From Scopulariopsis brevicaulis (lineage: Eukaryota > Ascomycota > Sordariomycetes > Microascales > Microascaceae): 64,000 nucleotides of DNA. Positions 10,078-22,700 of this stretch are shown here, in pieces (position 1 is the first letter of the stretch; each line of letters starts with the position of its first letter). The translations under genes were made by a program, and so were the position numbers. Under the pieces are notes generated by a model that worked only from the letters and a program-made list of their open reading frames with translations, was not told where the DNA came from and searched no databases. The stretch lies in the NCBI GenBank assembly GCA_017657125.1, contig JAGFNX010000345.1, positions 1-64,000 of the forward strand, given 5' to 3'.

Positions 10078-11817
10078 ATGAGCCTCCTCGCCCCGAGGCT
10101 CTGCCTCCGCGCCCTCCCCGCGCGTCCCGCGACGCAGCTATGCAGGGCCGCCGCCCGCCGCACCTTCACCACCTCGCCCTTCCTCCACAGCCCCTCCCTG
10201 AAGCGCCCGAAGCGCCCCGGCTTCCTCTCCCGCATAAAATGGTACAAGGAGGGCGAGTCGCCCCGGGAACGCGCCCCCGGCGCCCCGCTGACCATGTACG
10301 AGGAGCTCCCGCCGACGTACCGCGACCGCGAGGGCCTCGCCTTCGCGAACCACGACCTCACGCCCGCCGAGGTGCTCAAGGTTTTTGGTGGCAAGGTCAA
10401 GCCCGACTTCGCGAATAGCCTGCTCAGGATCATGCACGGGCGCAGGGTCGCCGGCACGCTGGAGGATCCGGCGTACACGGCCAACACGGCGCACTTTACG
10501 AGCCAGCAACGGGAGACCGCGCTGCGGTACCTAAGGGAGACGATACCGGTCGACGAGACGATGAACAAGGGGCTGAGGGCCCAGGACGAGCTCGAGCAGC
10601 TCGAGAAGGAGATCTCGGGCATGGAGGAGGGCGGGAAACAGCCGCCGACCGAGACCGCCGCCGCGCAGTCCTCGGAGACGGACGCGAAGGAGCCAGAGGC
10701 GCCGCGTGAAGAGCCCGCGCCCGAGCCCGAGGTGCTTCCCAGGGGCAACCCGGCCTACGGCGTCAGCGCGCTGGACCGCATTCGGGCGCGCAACATCGCG
10801 CGGATACGAGCCGAGGAGAAGCGCATCGAGGAGGAGGAGAAAACCAAGGGTGAGGCCGTGGCCGGCACGCTCGAGGCCTACGTCGACCGCGGCGCCATGA
10901 GCCCGCAGATGGAGAAGTGGCAGGCCCAGGGGTCCTCGGGCCTCGAGGCGCCCCCGCCGCTCTCGACGTTTGACCGCCTCGCGCCCTCGGTGACGTTCGC
11001 GGCGCTCGTCATCGCGGGGCTGGTGGGCTGGGCGGCCATGTACGAGGCGCCCGACAACTTCGACCGCGTGTTCTCGGACCTGACGCCCGAGTTCGCCACC
11101 GTCGCGACGCTGATCGGCCTCAACCTCGCCGTGTACGCCTGCTGGAAACTGCCGCCGCTGTGGCGCGTCATGAACAACTACTTCATGCTTGTTGTCGGCA
11201 TGCCGCGGCCCATCACCGTCGTCACCGCCATGTTCTCCCACCAGAAGATCGGCCACCTGGCCCTCAACATGGCGGTCCTCTACTACGTCGGCTCCCGGCT
11301 CCACGACGACATCGGCCGCGCAAACTTCCTCGCCATCTACCTGTCCTCGGGCGTGATGGGCTACGTCGCGGGCCTGATGCTCCACGGCGTGTCCGTCGCG
11401 TCGCTCGGCGCCTCGGGCGCCGTCCTCGGCGTCACGTCGGCGTACTTCTACCTGCACGCGTGGGACAAGTTCCGCATCATGGGCTTCCCCGCCCCGCCGG
11501 CCGAGGGCGTCGACGGCGTCGCGTTCCTGCTCGCCGTGCTGGCGTGGAACGCCGTCGCCATGTTCGCGCCGGCCCAGATTGCCGGCGCAGACGCCATCTC
11601 GCATATCGGAGGACTGCTCACGGGTATGGGGATGGTGCACATCCTCCGGGACGGACTGGAGACGATAGAGCGGGTGAAGAAGAGCATCACGGTGCGCATG
11701 GAGAATGGGGATGCCGAGGCCGAGGCCGAGGCACGTGCGGAAGAACCGGCTCAGGGAGGGGAGGGAGCAGAGAAGCGGAAGGGATCGCTTGATCTGTGGG
11801 GCACGAAGCACGTCTAG
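10078..11817 (+). CDS. PCP1: Mitochondrial rhomboid serine protease (PCP1/PARL type)
   Basis: Intronless, 579 residues. The basic N-terminus (MSLLAPRLCLRALPARPATQ...RRTFTTSPF) is a typical mitochondrial presequence. A charged Glu-rich region with predicted coiled coil lies at about 150-260. Residues from about 300 form the multi-span rhomboid core. Catalytic residues are visible: Ser446 in SLGASGAVLG and His509 in ISHIGGLLTG; the block MFSHQKIGHLALNMAVLYY is the conserved loop and second helix with its His and Asn. Mitochondrial rhomboids cleave inner-membrane proteins such as dynamin-like Mgm1 and cytochrome c peroxidase. The protein is much longer than yeast Pcp1 (about 350 residues) because of the charged insert before the core, as is common in filamentous fungi. 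The C-terminal tail is Glu/Ala-rich. Confidence 0.93.
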   Translation: MSLLAPRLCLRALPARPATQLCRAAARRTFTTSPFLHSPSLKRPKRPGFLSRIKWYKEGESPRERAPGAPLTMYEELPPTYRDREGLAFANHDLTPAEVLKVFGGKVKPDFANSLLRIMHGRRVAGTLEDPAYTANTAHFTSQQRETALRYLRETIPVDETMNKGLRAQDELEQLEKEISGMEEGGKQPPTETAAAQSSETDAKEPEAPREEPAPEPEVLPRGNPAYGVSALDRIRARNIARIRAEEKRIEEEEKTKGEAVAGTLEAYVDRGAMSPQMEKWQAQGSSGLEAPPPLSTFDRLAPSVTFAALVIAGLVGWAAMYEAPDNFDRVFSDLTPEFATVATLIGLNLAVYACWKLPPLWRVMNNYFMLVVGMPRPITVVTAMFSHQKIGHLALNMAVLYYVGSRLHDDIGRANFLAIYLSSGVMGYVAGLMLHGVSVASLGASGAVLGVTSAYFYLHAWDKFRIMGFPAPPAEGVDGVAFLLAVLAWNAVAMFAPAQIAGADAISHIGGLLTGMGMVHILRDGLETIERVKKSITVRMENGDAEAEAEARAEEPAQGGEGAEKRKGSLDLWGTKHV

Positions 11818-14499
11818 GCGAGAGTTGGAGGGGCAGCTTCATCCTCGTCAGGATCCCGCGGGACTCCGTCCTTGGATGGGACCAGCGTGCCCTGTCTCGC
11901 TTGACGAGGGAACAGATACCCCCGCCGCCCTTCCCTCCATCTTCGCCTTGCCAGGTTCCGCATGTACGTTTGTGTTTGTATATTAGACCATAGAATTGAG
12001 GCACATCTACTCTGGGATATCTCACGTCTTCCCTAGGTAAGAATGTAGTGAACTCGGGAAACCCACGTAGAGGTAGGCTAATCGTGTCTTGATCTAGCAT
12101 CTGCGCTGCCGCTTCCTACGGACTCACGATCTACTTCCCGTTACAACTCACATTTCCAGCATCTCTTCATCTAGATTGCCATTCCTTCCCCGGCCCGGGC
12201 CGGCACGGCTCACCGCCGCTCCCCGGGCGGCTGAGCAAATTCACAACCCGGTTCCCCACCCACCACGGACAGCTGCCCCCCCCCCCCTCAATTGCTCGTG
12301 CCTCACATGAACGCGGTGTCCCGCATCCTGAAAATAATAACTTCGCACCGGGCTCACCTCCGGTTCAAGATAGAGTATCCCCAGATAAAAAAAAAAAGAA
12401 ACTCCACAAGACTTCTCGCAGGGCGCATCCGTACGCGCCATCTCCCCCCCTCACTAACCCACTAACACGAGCCGGACTGTTCCCCGAGTCCGGATACCTA
12501 AATTCAGACCCTTGACGAGGCGCCGCACCACGCAGGGTTAAGTCCGTGGCGTCCTGGACACGCATGCATAACAAGCCGAAGAGTCCAATAAGTCCGCGTC
12601 TGGGGCCTGCCGGTGTGATGTCCCGGCGGGCAAACAACCCCTGCCCGGAGCGCCCGACGCCACCAAAGATCCTCCCTCCCTTACTGACGCCCAACCCCGC
12701 GGCACCGCAGCAAGGCAGAAAAAGGAACAAGCACGAAATCAGTCACCCGAAACTGCTCCGGGCCTCGCCGCCGCGGCCGAAAACTCCAGGGGCAATGACC
12801 ACCTCACGGCCTGCTCTTGCTCCTTGCTTCCTGTAGGGCCTGGCCTGGCGCCTGAGCTCTCGGGGGAAGACGATGCCTGTCGCGCGCGGCTTCCGGTCTT
12901 GGGACGCGTGCATGAGGCGTCCGATGCGTGGAGAGGCCGGGGAGTACCCACCGGCGGCCGGGGTTCCGGCGGTTAGAGTGCCGCACCCAGCGTCTTGTAG
13001 GCGTGATGAGTGTCTCGGCACGAGGGGTCAAGCCTTGCGTCTGGGCAGTTTATTTGGGCGGGTGCAGGGTAGACTTCGTGTCAGGAGCAGTCGGTGGGGT
13101 GGGAAGATACGAGCATCCGAGGCATCAAAGCGGATGCGGCGATGACCTGCAGCTGTTCCTTGTTAGTCCCTGGAGCTCGACACTATCCACGTACGGGTCA
13201 AAGAGCATCGAGTCGTGCAGATCGAAGGATTCATTTGCCCTGTGGTGTAATACTGGGGGGGCTCGCAGCTTGTCTGCCATGCATTGACACCGTTCATCAA
13301 GCCGAGCTGAATCCATGTTCGCGCTTACACTTAGTCCCAGACCAGCCCCAATCCATCACAGCTGACCCTTCACCGACCCGCGTGATGACTCGCACTTCCA
13401 CCTTCCAAGTGACGGGAGGGAGGCCCCGAAAGATGACACGCCCAAGTATCCGGGAAACACCTATACCGGGTCCGCGACCCGACACCACCATCTCGGAAGC
13501 CCCATCTCGGATGTCCCTCGACACACCGGGCCGAAGAGACTCGGCTACATAGCCTCCGACCCTCTCCTCATGACCATCGGCCGTCAGCACCGTTACACAC
13601 GGGTTCGTCCCCGGGATGGGACACGAGCTGCACCAGCGGCCGCTGGCATGACCGCCCACACCACGCACCTTGGATACTAGGGCGGTGACTCTCCTCAAAT
13701 TCTGGCTCGGAAGCATCCTCCCTTGCGCCTTCCGTGTCCAGAGGCACGGAAATGCAGGAAGGACGTCTGTAGCGCGGTTAGCCTCCTGGCTCCGGATGTC
13801 CTAATCCGGCCACTTTCGCAGTGCCTGCCATCATGCCCATGTATGCAACACCTCCAAGCGCCAGGCAAGCGGATGAAAGCAATCTAGTGCAAGAAACGGT
13901 AGACCCATGCCTCGACGAAGCTGTGTTACCCCCCGTGAATCACAATCACTGCTGCATGTCGACCGAACGGGCGTAGCTCAGCCTGTCCCTCACGGCTCAC
14001 TTCCCGATCCGCACTAGCACTGCAGTTCCAAGCTTATGGGGTTGGCAACCCGATTCCAGCTTTGCAATGTTTCCAAGTCAAGCGTCGAGCTGGTGGAGGC
14101 GAGCAGGCGCAGGGATGTTCATTGGTGACACATCGACGTGGAACCACGGAGCAGGGGATCGACGAAAGAAGACAGAGTTTGTTTTGTCTAGGTTAAGATG
14201 GGGAAACGCGATAAAAGTTGGGAACAGACTCCTTACCTAGTGTACACCAGACTATTCTGCTCCATAACTCCCATACCCTCACTATACGAACTCCCAACTG
14301 ATAAAATTTTAGCCGCGACTCCTCACCAGACGTGCCCACCAAAGAGGCCAGCCCCTTCAGACCAGGAGACCTTCATACTACCTCCCCTCACCTCTCGCCC
14401 TAGGTCCCATGTTGGGCGTGGTTCCAATCATGCAGTGCAACCCCGCCACAGCATCCCTTGGCATTCTGTCCCAGTCATGAAGCTGCATCTTCCTCAAGC
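11818..14499. other. Long convergent intergenic region (2.7 kb)
   Basis: No gene recognised. Holds a C-homopolymer run near 12279-12288, an A-run near 12388-12399, and several open frames of 60-150 codons on both strands with random-looking composition. Presumably 3' UTRs and spacer, possibly old decayed sequence. Confidence 0.45.
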
Positions 14500-16183
14500 T
14501 CACACCTTTTCAACCCACTTCCACCGGCGGCCCATGAGCAACCACCTAACAACGGCGCAGCTCAGACCTGCCACTGCCAACACCCCTGACAGGAACCACA
14601 CGAGCGCCTCCTCACCGCTGCCGCTGAGTATTGCCTGGCACACGGGGTTGCTGGCAAGGGTGGCGAGGCTGGCGATAGTGTAGCAGCTCCCGAGGTACTT
14701 CCCCGCGTCGCGCGCGTCGCACAGGTGGCCGAGGCAGGTTGCCGAAGTGGCCACGAACGAGCCGGTGCCGAACCCGAGGCACACGCTGACCACGTAGAGT
14801 GCCACTTCTGACGAGGCACCGACTGGGAGCCATATGCTGAGCATCGTAACTAGCGTGAAGAACGACATGGCGAGAGTGACATTGAAGCTCCCCAGCTTGT
14901 CAGTGAGATAACCGGGAACGAGACGGCCGAGTGTGGATCCGCTGCATAGACGGACAAGAGTTAGCCCGCGTTTCCATTGTATGGAGGAACTAGGGGCACT
15001 TACATGTTCAAAGCAAGCATGAGGTAGAACTCGTTTCCCAAGCCCACCTTTTTGCCGAATGTGGGAATGACGCCCCAGCCGGCGAATAAGACCAGTTCGA
15101 AACCTACAATTTTCCTCATGTTGTCAGCTTGCGAAACGGGAAATATTGCGTCCTAGACCCCACGATCAAGTACAAATTCACATCCTGTGGCGCGCTGCAG
15201 AAATAACCCGTCACCCTACCACCAGACAGTCCGGGGGGTGAGATCGTGAGAGTGGGCTCAATGATGTGGAGCCGGCTGGGCAGTCATGTGGCACATACCG
15301 GAAACGGTGAGGGTCGTCAAGAGAAACCTCAGCGACTTGAAGCACGAGAAGTCGAAGAACGTGTCGGTTCTTGGCGATACCCTCGTCTTGATGCAGACAG
15401 CCCCGACGGCGACAACGGCACCCACTAAGCAGCTCAAGATCAGCATAGCCTCCCGCCATGGCAACTTCTCCAAGAGTGGCTTGAGGACAATGCTGAAAAA
15501 TATTCCTCCGATTCCAGAGCCCATCGTTGTAATGCCAATGGCCAGGCCTTTTCGCCGGAGGAACCAATGGTTGACGACGGCAGTCGATATAGTTGTGATG
15601 AAAGCTGGGCGGCGTGAGGATGTCAGTGAGACGGTATTCCAATGGAGAGTGGCACCGAAACCATAGCACGGAAATATGAGTAGAGAAACAACTTACCAAC
15701 GCTAATTCCGGCCACAATAAAGCATCCCATGAAGTGCTCGTACTTCCAACTGAAGGCGAGGCCAAGGAATGCTGCGAAGTAGACGGCTCCGGACAGAAAG
15801 AGAAGCTTCCTAGCTCCCCAACGATCAAAAAGAACGCCCACGGGGCCGGCAAGAAGAATAGCTAAGAAGCCAAAAACTGAAGTGATCCATGCAATATAAG
15901 TAGTGGAGAATGACCTGAGCTGGTTCTCCTTCCAGTACACCTGGAAGATGCCCACGCCCGTCATGAGACCGTAGGTCGCCGCCATGCTTATCGTAGCACC
16001 AAAGATGACCACCCAGGCTCGCGTGCCTCCATCAGGATGGGTATCGTCATCTTCTTCGATTGGGGGCACCGGTACCGCCAGCATCGGACCCGGGATGATT
16101 GACGAGGTTGCGGTGCCGCTACACGGTCCGCCGCCGTAGCTGGTGGGGCGAGATGTTGACGGTGTCTGAGTCTGAGATTTCAT
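14500..16183 (-). CDS. Major facilitator superfamily transporter, monocarboxylate (MCH/MCT) type
   Basis: Membrane transporter of the fungal MCT-like group. Four exons on the minus strand: 16183-15697, 15604-15299, 15103-15004 and 14941-14500 (introns of 92, 195 and 62 nt), giving 444 residues. An in-frame ATG at 16249 would add 22 residues; I prefer 16183 because the mature N-terminal tail MKSQTQTPSTS is typical. Signature blocks: DGGTRAWVVIFGATISM opening helix 1 (the DGG.gW motif of this group), FGFLAILLAGPVGVLFDRWGARK (helix 2 to loop 2-3), GLAIGITTMGSGIGGIFFS after the cytoplasmic RRKG, and a second-half GRLVPGYLTDKLG loop. About 12 membrane helices are apparent. All joins keep the frame: for example, codon GGT at the junction of exons 2 and 3 restores SGFELVLFAGWG. 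The substrate cannot be told from sequence. Confidence 0.9.
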
Positions 16184-17997
16184 CCTAGAAATTTCCCATG
16201 GTGTAAGCCACCCTACTGTAGAAAGATCAATCTGTCGATGAATGACCATCCATAATGGCGGGGGTTAATGGTCCTTTCTTACTCTACCGCTGTCTCGCCC
16301 GTATGGGGTTCTGCGCTGGTTCCGTGTACTTGCCGCATCTTGTACGTGCAACTTGATATGGGCACGATTGCGAAATTGAGTTGTTCTGCACCAAAAAAAA
16401 AATAGATGCGCGAGAAATGGGTTCGGCCGGGAACCAGAGTGTGCAGGTCCAACTGGTGAAAGAAGTATAAGAATAGAAGGCGCGGACCACGGACTTGACG
16501 CCTTACCCGTTTGTCGACCCTTGATATCATCAAGGAAAGCGCCCACCCGGGAGGCACTTCCTTACTCACCAATTGTTATTCAGTTGACAAGAAGGGCACA
16601 TTGGCAGGCCACCCTGGACACGAACCGCGCCCGTGGGCGAGCGAGCCGGGAGGGCGCCGGGGCTAAGCCCGGGTTCCCGCTTCTGACTGAACGGCTTATC
16701 GGCTCCCAATGACAATCTCCCGAGTACTAGTCGCGACGTTGTACTTTGAGGCCGAGGCAGGGGGCCACAGCCGATGATGGGACGAGGAAGTTCGGATCAC
16801 GCATTTGGCGAAGGAGCATCCTGGACGAGCCGATACTACCGGTGCGTGAGCGAAAGAATTCATTCTGTTCATGTAACCGGGCAACGGACTTGGATTTTGA
16901 AGGGGTGGGACAGGAGACATTGAGGGGTTATATGGGGACCCTGGCGACACTGCGAAGTCGCTGCGTATGCCGGTTGGAGAGACCATCTCATTGATATCGC
17001 GACGTATGAGACAATCAGGTGCCAGTTGTCCAGGAAAGCCCACCCGCGGAAGCGAGCACCCGAAAACGTGGAAATCCGCATTTTCGACTTGTTTAAAACA
17101 ATTAAAAACTGTGTGGCTGTCAGTGACCGCGGTTGGCAGAACTTCCCAACTCTGCAGAAGCATCGAAAACAGCAATGGAAGATGTCGAGATGAGCGGTCC
17201 AGTAAAAACAGGAGACAGGACACAAACCGCATGTTCTCTGCCAACTGGAAAACATCTGTAGTATTTTGGAAATACTGTGTGTTGGCTCTGATGAATGGAA
17301 GCCGAGAGGTGAGGAAGGTCCAACGTAGAGGGAGACAAAGTGGTGGGGGTCGTTGGTTGGATGTCAGTCGCGGAGTCACCGGCCGCGCCTGCCTCTTCAC
17401 AGGCCTCACTCTGGTCAAGGCTCGATCCTTCCCACCCCGCTTATATAGACTTTCCCGATTGCCATCCGACCTGAGGTTTGAGGGCAGGAGCGGCCCGGCG
17501 TGGGGCAAGCATGCGAGTACATCCACAATCCGACGCAAGGGAGACCGGCCGAAGCTCTAGGCGCATATGGAAAAGCAACGCAATGCATGCGACCCCGGCA
17601 GGTAGCGGCAGAATGTTTCTAGAAGGCGCCTCCTGGGTTCGAATCGGCAGGGGTCAAGGAGATGTTGTGTGCCTCAAGATGCCGGCCGTAATCACTTACT
17701 AGGACTGAGCGATGTGTGCTAGGTCCACCTTGGACTGAGCTCCGGTAGCACTGGAGCAGGAAGCAATTCACGTAGAAGGGAAGGGAACGTGCTGGGCTCC
17801 AGCTCCTCTGCTCCAGATGATTCTTTGCTCCATTTGTTCGAATACCTATAAAGCCCTCGCCCAGGCATCCACCTTCTCTCCTTCCCAAACGTACAATTGT
17901 AAGCACATTCTCTTTCCCTTACCAACCCTCACTCAACACTCTTCTTTATTAATATCAAGCCTCATCGTTCAAGTTTACAAACAAGACAACATTGAAT
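16184..17997. other. Divergent intergenic region (1.8 kb)
   Basis: Lies between the MFS transporter (-) and the aminomutase gene (+). Open frames of 280 codons (minus, 17538-16696) and 197 codons (plus, 16967-17560) overlap each other here; both look like chance frames. An A-run lies near 16393-16402. A TATA box for the aminomutase gene lies at 17847-17853. Confidence 0.5.
17847..17853 (+). promoter_or_regulatory. TATA-box-like element upstream of the aminomutase gene
   Basis: TATAAAG, 145 bases before the ATG at 17998 and followed by a C/T-rich leader. Position and context fit a fungal core promoter; the transcription start is not shown. Confidence 0.5.
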
Positions 17998-19799
17998 ATG
18001 CTGGGCTTACAGATAACCCGGCACGCCGTCATGGCTCATGCCGGAAGGACTCCTCTCACCCGAGCCATGGCCATTGTCCTTATTATCCGAGCTCCCTGTC
18101 AGCACCACCGTGATATCCATGAGAAGGCCGGTGAGGCCGAGGGGACACGAAAAGCCGGGACCACGGCCAAGTCTGCGGAGGGTCCTGCACAGTGCTCTCC
18201 TGACAAGTTGGAACCCATCAAGGGGACCCTCGATGCTGCTGAGAAGACTGTCACGCCTTCTGGAGAAGAGTTCTGGCGCAAGGTTCCCCTCTGGAAGGAT
18301 GTCAGCACCGAGTCCTTTATGAGCTACCGATGGAGTGTAAGTTGAGTCCTTCATACCAGAGTATACTGCCGTCCTTGTTAACGTCCATCATCCAGGTTGC
18401 GAATCTCGTCCAGGGGAAAGAGAAGTTTTACAAATTTCTCTCTGGGGTGCTCCCCGACGAGGTCCCTTCTCGTACTACTAGACACAATCTGGGCCGAGAT
18501 GAGGTCATGAAGGACATCTTTGATGGCGTTTCTGCCGCGACCATGGCCATTCGAATGACGTGAGAATCCTATCCTCATATCCCGCCTCCTAGAATGTGTG
18601 AGCGTAGGCACTCACATGATATAGCCCCTACATTTTGAGCCGCATCGACTGGAAGGATCCTCTGAATGACCCGGTGTTCCGCCAGTTCATTCCGACCAAG
18701 TCGAACATGGAGCCCGACCACCCCAAGCTGACTCTGGACTCCCTCGAGGAGACGGCTGACTCGCCGGTTAAAGGTCTTGTCCATAGATACCCCGACAAGG
18801 CTCTGTTTCTGCGTGAGTCCCTCGATGACCCTCTAACGACGTTGCATCCTGCTAACTGCGAGAACCAACAGCGACCTCCGTCTGCCCGACCTATTGCATG
18901 TTCTGCACCCGCTCGTATGCTGTTGGTGCGGATACCGACTCCGTCACCAAAGCATCGCTCAAGCCAACCCGCAAGCGATGGGAAGAGGCCTTTGCTTACA
19001 TCGAGAGCAAGGAAGGCCTCCATGACATTGTCATCTCGGGCGGAGACTCGTATTACCTGCAGCCGGAGCACATCATGATGATTGGCGACAGGCTCATCTC
19101 CATGGACAACATCAAGCGCTTCCGCTTTGCGTCCAAGGGCCTAGCCGTGAGCCCCAACCGGATCCTCGACCCGACTGACCCTTGGGTCAACGCTCTCATC
19201 AGCGTCTCCAACAAGGCCAAGAAGGCGGGCAAGGCCGTGGCGCTGCACACGCACTTCAACCATCCCAATGAGATCTCCTGGATTTCTGAGATGGCTTGCC
19301 AGAAGCTCTTTGAGGCTGGTGTCATTGTCCGGAACCAGTCGGTTCTGCTCCGGGGCGTGAACGATGACGTTGACACCATGTCGCGCCTCATCCGGAAGCT
19401 CGCTGATATGTCGGTGTTCCCGGTAGGTCAAAAGCTCATAACCCATAAACTACACTTTGCTTGGGTGCAGATGCTGACGTGGCGGCCCAGTACTACGTCT
19501 ATCAGTGCGACATGGTCGAAAAGGTCGAACACCTCCGGACGCCCGTCCAGACCATCCTGGACATCGAGGCCCAAATTCGCGGATCGATCGCAGGGTTTAT
19601 GATGCCCCAGTTCGTGGTCGACCTCCCCGGCGGGGGTGGAAAGCGGCTGGCCTGCTCCTTCAAGTCGTACGACCAGGAGACGGGCCTGTCCACTTACGAG
19701 GCCCCTGCGGTCAAGGGCAGGGACAAGGAGAACAAGGTGTATGAGTACTGGGACCCGGTTCAGTCTCTTCCGGTCAGTGGAGGTTCCGGGATCGCTTAG
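17998..19799 (+). CDS. Lysine 2,3-aminomutase family radical SAM enzyme (KamA-like)
   Basis: The family moves the alpha-amino group of lysine to the beta carbon using a [4Fe-4S] cluster, SAM and PLP. Five exons: 17998-18336, 18396-18559, 18625-18812, 18872-19422 and 19491-19799 (introns of 59, 65, 59 and 68 nt), giving 516 residues. The cluster motif CPTYCMFC places Cys at 235, 239 and 242 (CxxxCxxC). Other blocks are DIVISGGDSYYL, RFRFASKGLAVSPNRI, ALHTHFNHPNEIS and DLPGGGGKR, where Lys465 corresponds to the PLP lysine of bacterial enzymes. The N-terminus (MLGLQITRHAVMAHAGRTPL) is basic and may target mitochondria. The cluster of C-terminal cysteines that binds zinc in clostridial aminomutase is absent. 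The exact substrate is not proven; EpmB-like or other aminomutase roles are possible. Confidence 0.92.
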
Positions 19800-22700
19800 A
19801 TCGCAGAGGCTGGAATTGGGAAAGGCCCACGAATTGTGGTTGGTCCGTGGATGGCGGTTCTTCTGGTTGTGGCCCCGGACTTGGTTTCCCAGGCAAGAGA
19901 CTCTGGAAAGCCAGAATTTGTGTTTCAAAGGTTTACGGCTCGTAACGAAAGAGGTGGGGACAGAGAGGCGTAATATGAGCCCGGATGATGATGCCAATTG
20001 ATAAAATCTCAATGAAGCAACGAGAACCTGCAAAGTGACACACAGGAGCCTGAAAGTGAGGTGCAGTGAGGTTGATAGAGGGGCCTGGATTATCTAATCG
20101 CGGCCACACACATGGAATTCCGTCTCTAGCATGTCAGACTCGACCCGCCATTTCCCATCTTGACCTCTTTCCGACTTTAGACCTCTCCTTTCTACGTCCG
20201 CGTCGTGCCATTTTAGAGATATCGTCTGGCCCTTTGTGGACTGAGAAATCTACGAATATGAGACTCGTATCTTACTGACCGTTTTCTGTGCGAGTGAGGG
20301 GTGTACGGGAGGGTTCCGGCCAGACGGGGTTCCCTGGAGCGACGACCCTGGGGCGTACCAGCCACCCTTCTTTTGCTCTCCACCGACGATCGAAAGGGCG
20401 CCCCTTGCAGCGGACTTTTCGCTAATGGAAGGATGAGAGAACTTTCAAGGAGCCTTCTTCGGCCTTTCCGGGCGCTCTGCTCAGGCGGGCTGCAGAGCCG
20501 ACGCAAGGGATGACTCGCTCCGGTTTCCCCGGGCGCCTTCCCCAGGGGGGATCCACGAGTGGTTTAGGCTCGTGCATGAATGGGTTGAGATGGGATGATG
20601 ATTTCTTTCTGATTTTGGACGATAACAAGAGCCCATTGAGGAGGTAAAACTCCCAAACTCCCGATCAGGAGTGGCAAGGATCACCCATCCCGGGGAGCCG
20701 GGACGTCTTCTGCCTCATAACTAGCACGGCTAAATACCCAAAAGCTCTCTGCGGGCGACGAAACACGGAAATACGTCCGGGCCGCCCAATGCGCGAAATC
20801 CCCCGTTGCAACGCCGCGACTGAGCAAGGCGATCGTCGATGGGTTAAACGTCTGGGGGCGAGATGTTACGCCGGGTTCCTAGCCCGCAGCACCCCCTCGG
20901 CGGCCGCACGGGACTTTATTCTGGAGAACGTCCCGCCCCTCCCGTTGTCTCATCTCGGGTGTTCTGACGGGCCGGCGGGGAGGCCGTGGGACCGGCGGGG
21001 TGTGACACTGCGTCGGGCTTTGGCGGTGTTGGTAGTCTGGATCTGTGTGACGTATATTACGTTGGTAGGATTCTCGCTGCAAAGGGTCGTGCACATTGAG
21101 CGAGGACGACGAGTTAGCGGCATCCTCCCGAGGGCAGAAAGCTCAATGCGGTGTCCCTGCCAGCTTTCCCATCGCTCAACCTGACCTTGGATACGAGGCT
21201 AGGCACGGGAAGGGCTCTGACACGTAGGACGGCGAGGAAGAGCCCTAACTGCCCAGACGGCAGCTTGAGCAGACTCCAACCACACCGGCGACACAAAAAC
21301 ACGTCCGAGCTCCCCTGGTCTGTCTGCCCCAGCCTCCGTGTTAAGGGCCCTTCGGTACCCGGCAGTGGTTCCGGGCCTGCGGGTTACACGGCTGCGGGAG
21401 ACGCGTTGGTGCTACGAGCGTCTGGCGCAGGGCGGGTGAAACGATGCCTAAATTTTCGTTACTGAGCATCAGAGGAGCTGTCCGGGGATCTTAACTCTTC
21501 GCCGGCTCGCTATTCCAATACGGGTCGTGGCGGGGCGTTATCCGGTATGATGCCGTGCTATTAATGCGGCCTGGTTGAGCCCCGAGTGGCTAGACCGTGC
21601 CTTCCTCCTCCCAATCTATGTGTTTAGTGCGGGCAATTAATGGTCCGGTCTTAAGTGCTCTCATAGACGGGGGGGCTGTCAGTGCCAGTTTGGTTCCGTT
21701 CTAGATCTTTGCTCAGACCAAGCGAGTGTGACATGTCATATAACCGAGCGTCATGACGATCCAGCGGCGCTGATGATCTTCACACAGAGAGGCCTGTCAG
21801 CGTGGGACGCCACACTGTCACGCCATGGGTCATCAAATCCGGGCCCGACCGCTCCTCCGAGGCTGTTTCTCTCCCCCATTCCCCTGCGTCAAACCTGGCT
21901 TGGGTAGGTACGGCGCTTGCGGAACCATGGTTCGCCGTCTTGGCTGCCACCCGCAGAAGAGGACGGCGCAGACGCCCCTGCCCGGTCCCGCAGTTCCGGC
22001 AGCCCATCCGTCCTTGTGGAAAACACATACCATGGAAGAGGCCGTACGAGGTACTGTAGGATAGGAGGAGGATGAGAACGTGTGGCAAACGGGGCAGGGT
22101 ACCAGATTTTGTGGCCGTTACAGATCCTGCGGGCTTACCCAGACCAGTGTGGATGATGACAACCGGACCCGGCTTCTCTTACCCGTGTCACCAACGGCCG
22201 GCATGTACCAACCGTTGACCGATGACGAAACAAAGCCGAAGGGCTGCGTCCCCGACCCCACGTGGGAAGATCCCATCGCGTGGAAGCAGGGTGATCGTCG
22301 GGGCAGGGGTGGGTATGCATATTCTTTCCAGGGCGCTTCCAGAACAAGGTGTGATCTGGCGGCGATCGGCGGCGGAGATCTTCTTTCTGCCCTGTAAGCG
22401 AGGTGCGGGATTTTGGTCTTGTGAGGGGCTGTCAATGGATCTCGGCGGGTTGCGTTGATGGAGTCTGCTTGTTGTATGTGGGGACTGGGGGCTATTCTGG
22501 GCATGGCGAAGTATTGATTCAGTTGGCATGGATGTATCTCGAGATCAATCTGGTCATGTCGACCATTATTGCCTGGTACAGCTAGAGGTACCCTGAAGTG
22601 GGACTGAAAGGCAGGGCTGCCGCGTCTTGCTCGAGTGGCTTTGCCATCCTTGAACTCCACAGGGTTGAGCATCCTTCAGGTTGGCAAACTGCGGCCTCGC

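Noticed and set aside
10531..11811. 426-codon minus-strand open frame opposite the rhomboid gene
   Set aside because: Antisense shadow of high-GC third positions; His/Arg/Val-rich with no domain, while the sense frame has a full catalytic rhomboid core.
16696..17538. 280-codon minus-strand open frame and the 197-codon plus-strand frame opposite it
   Set aside because: Composition looks random, no domain, and both lie in a divergent promoter region with no splice-supported extension.
17600..17690. GGTTCGAATC near 17636 as a tRNA B box
   Set aside because: Flanking bases do not form a T stem and there is no A box at the correct distance.
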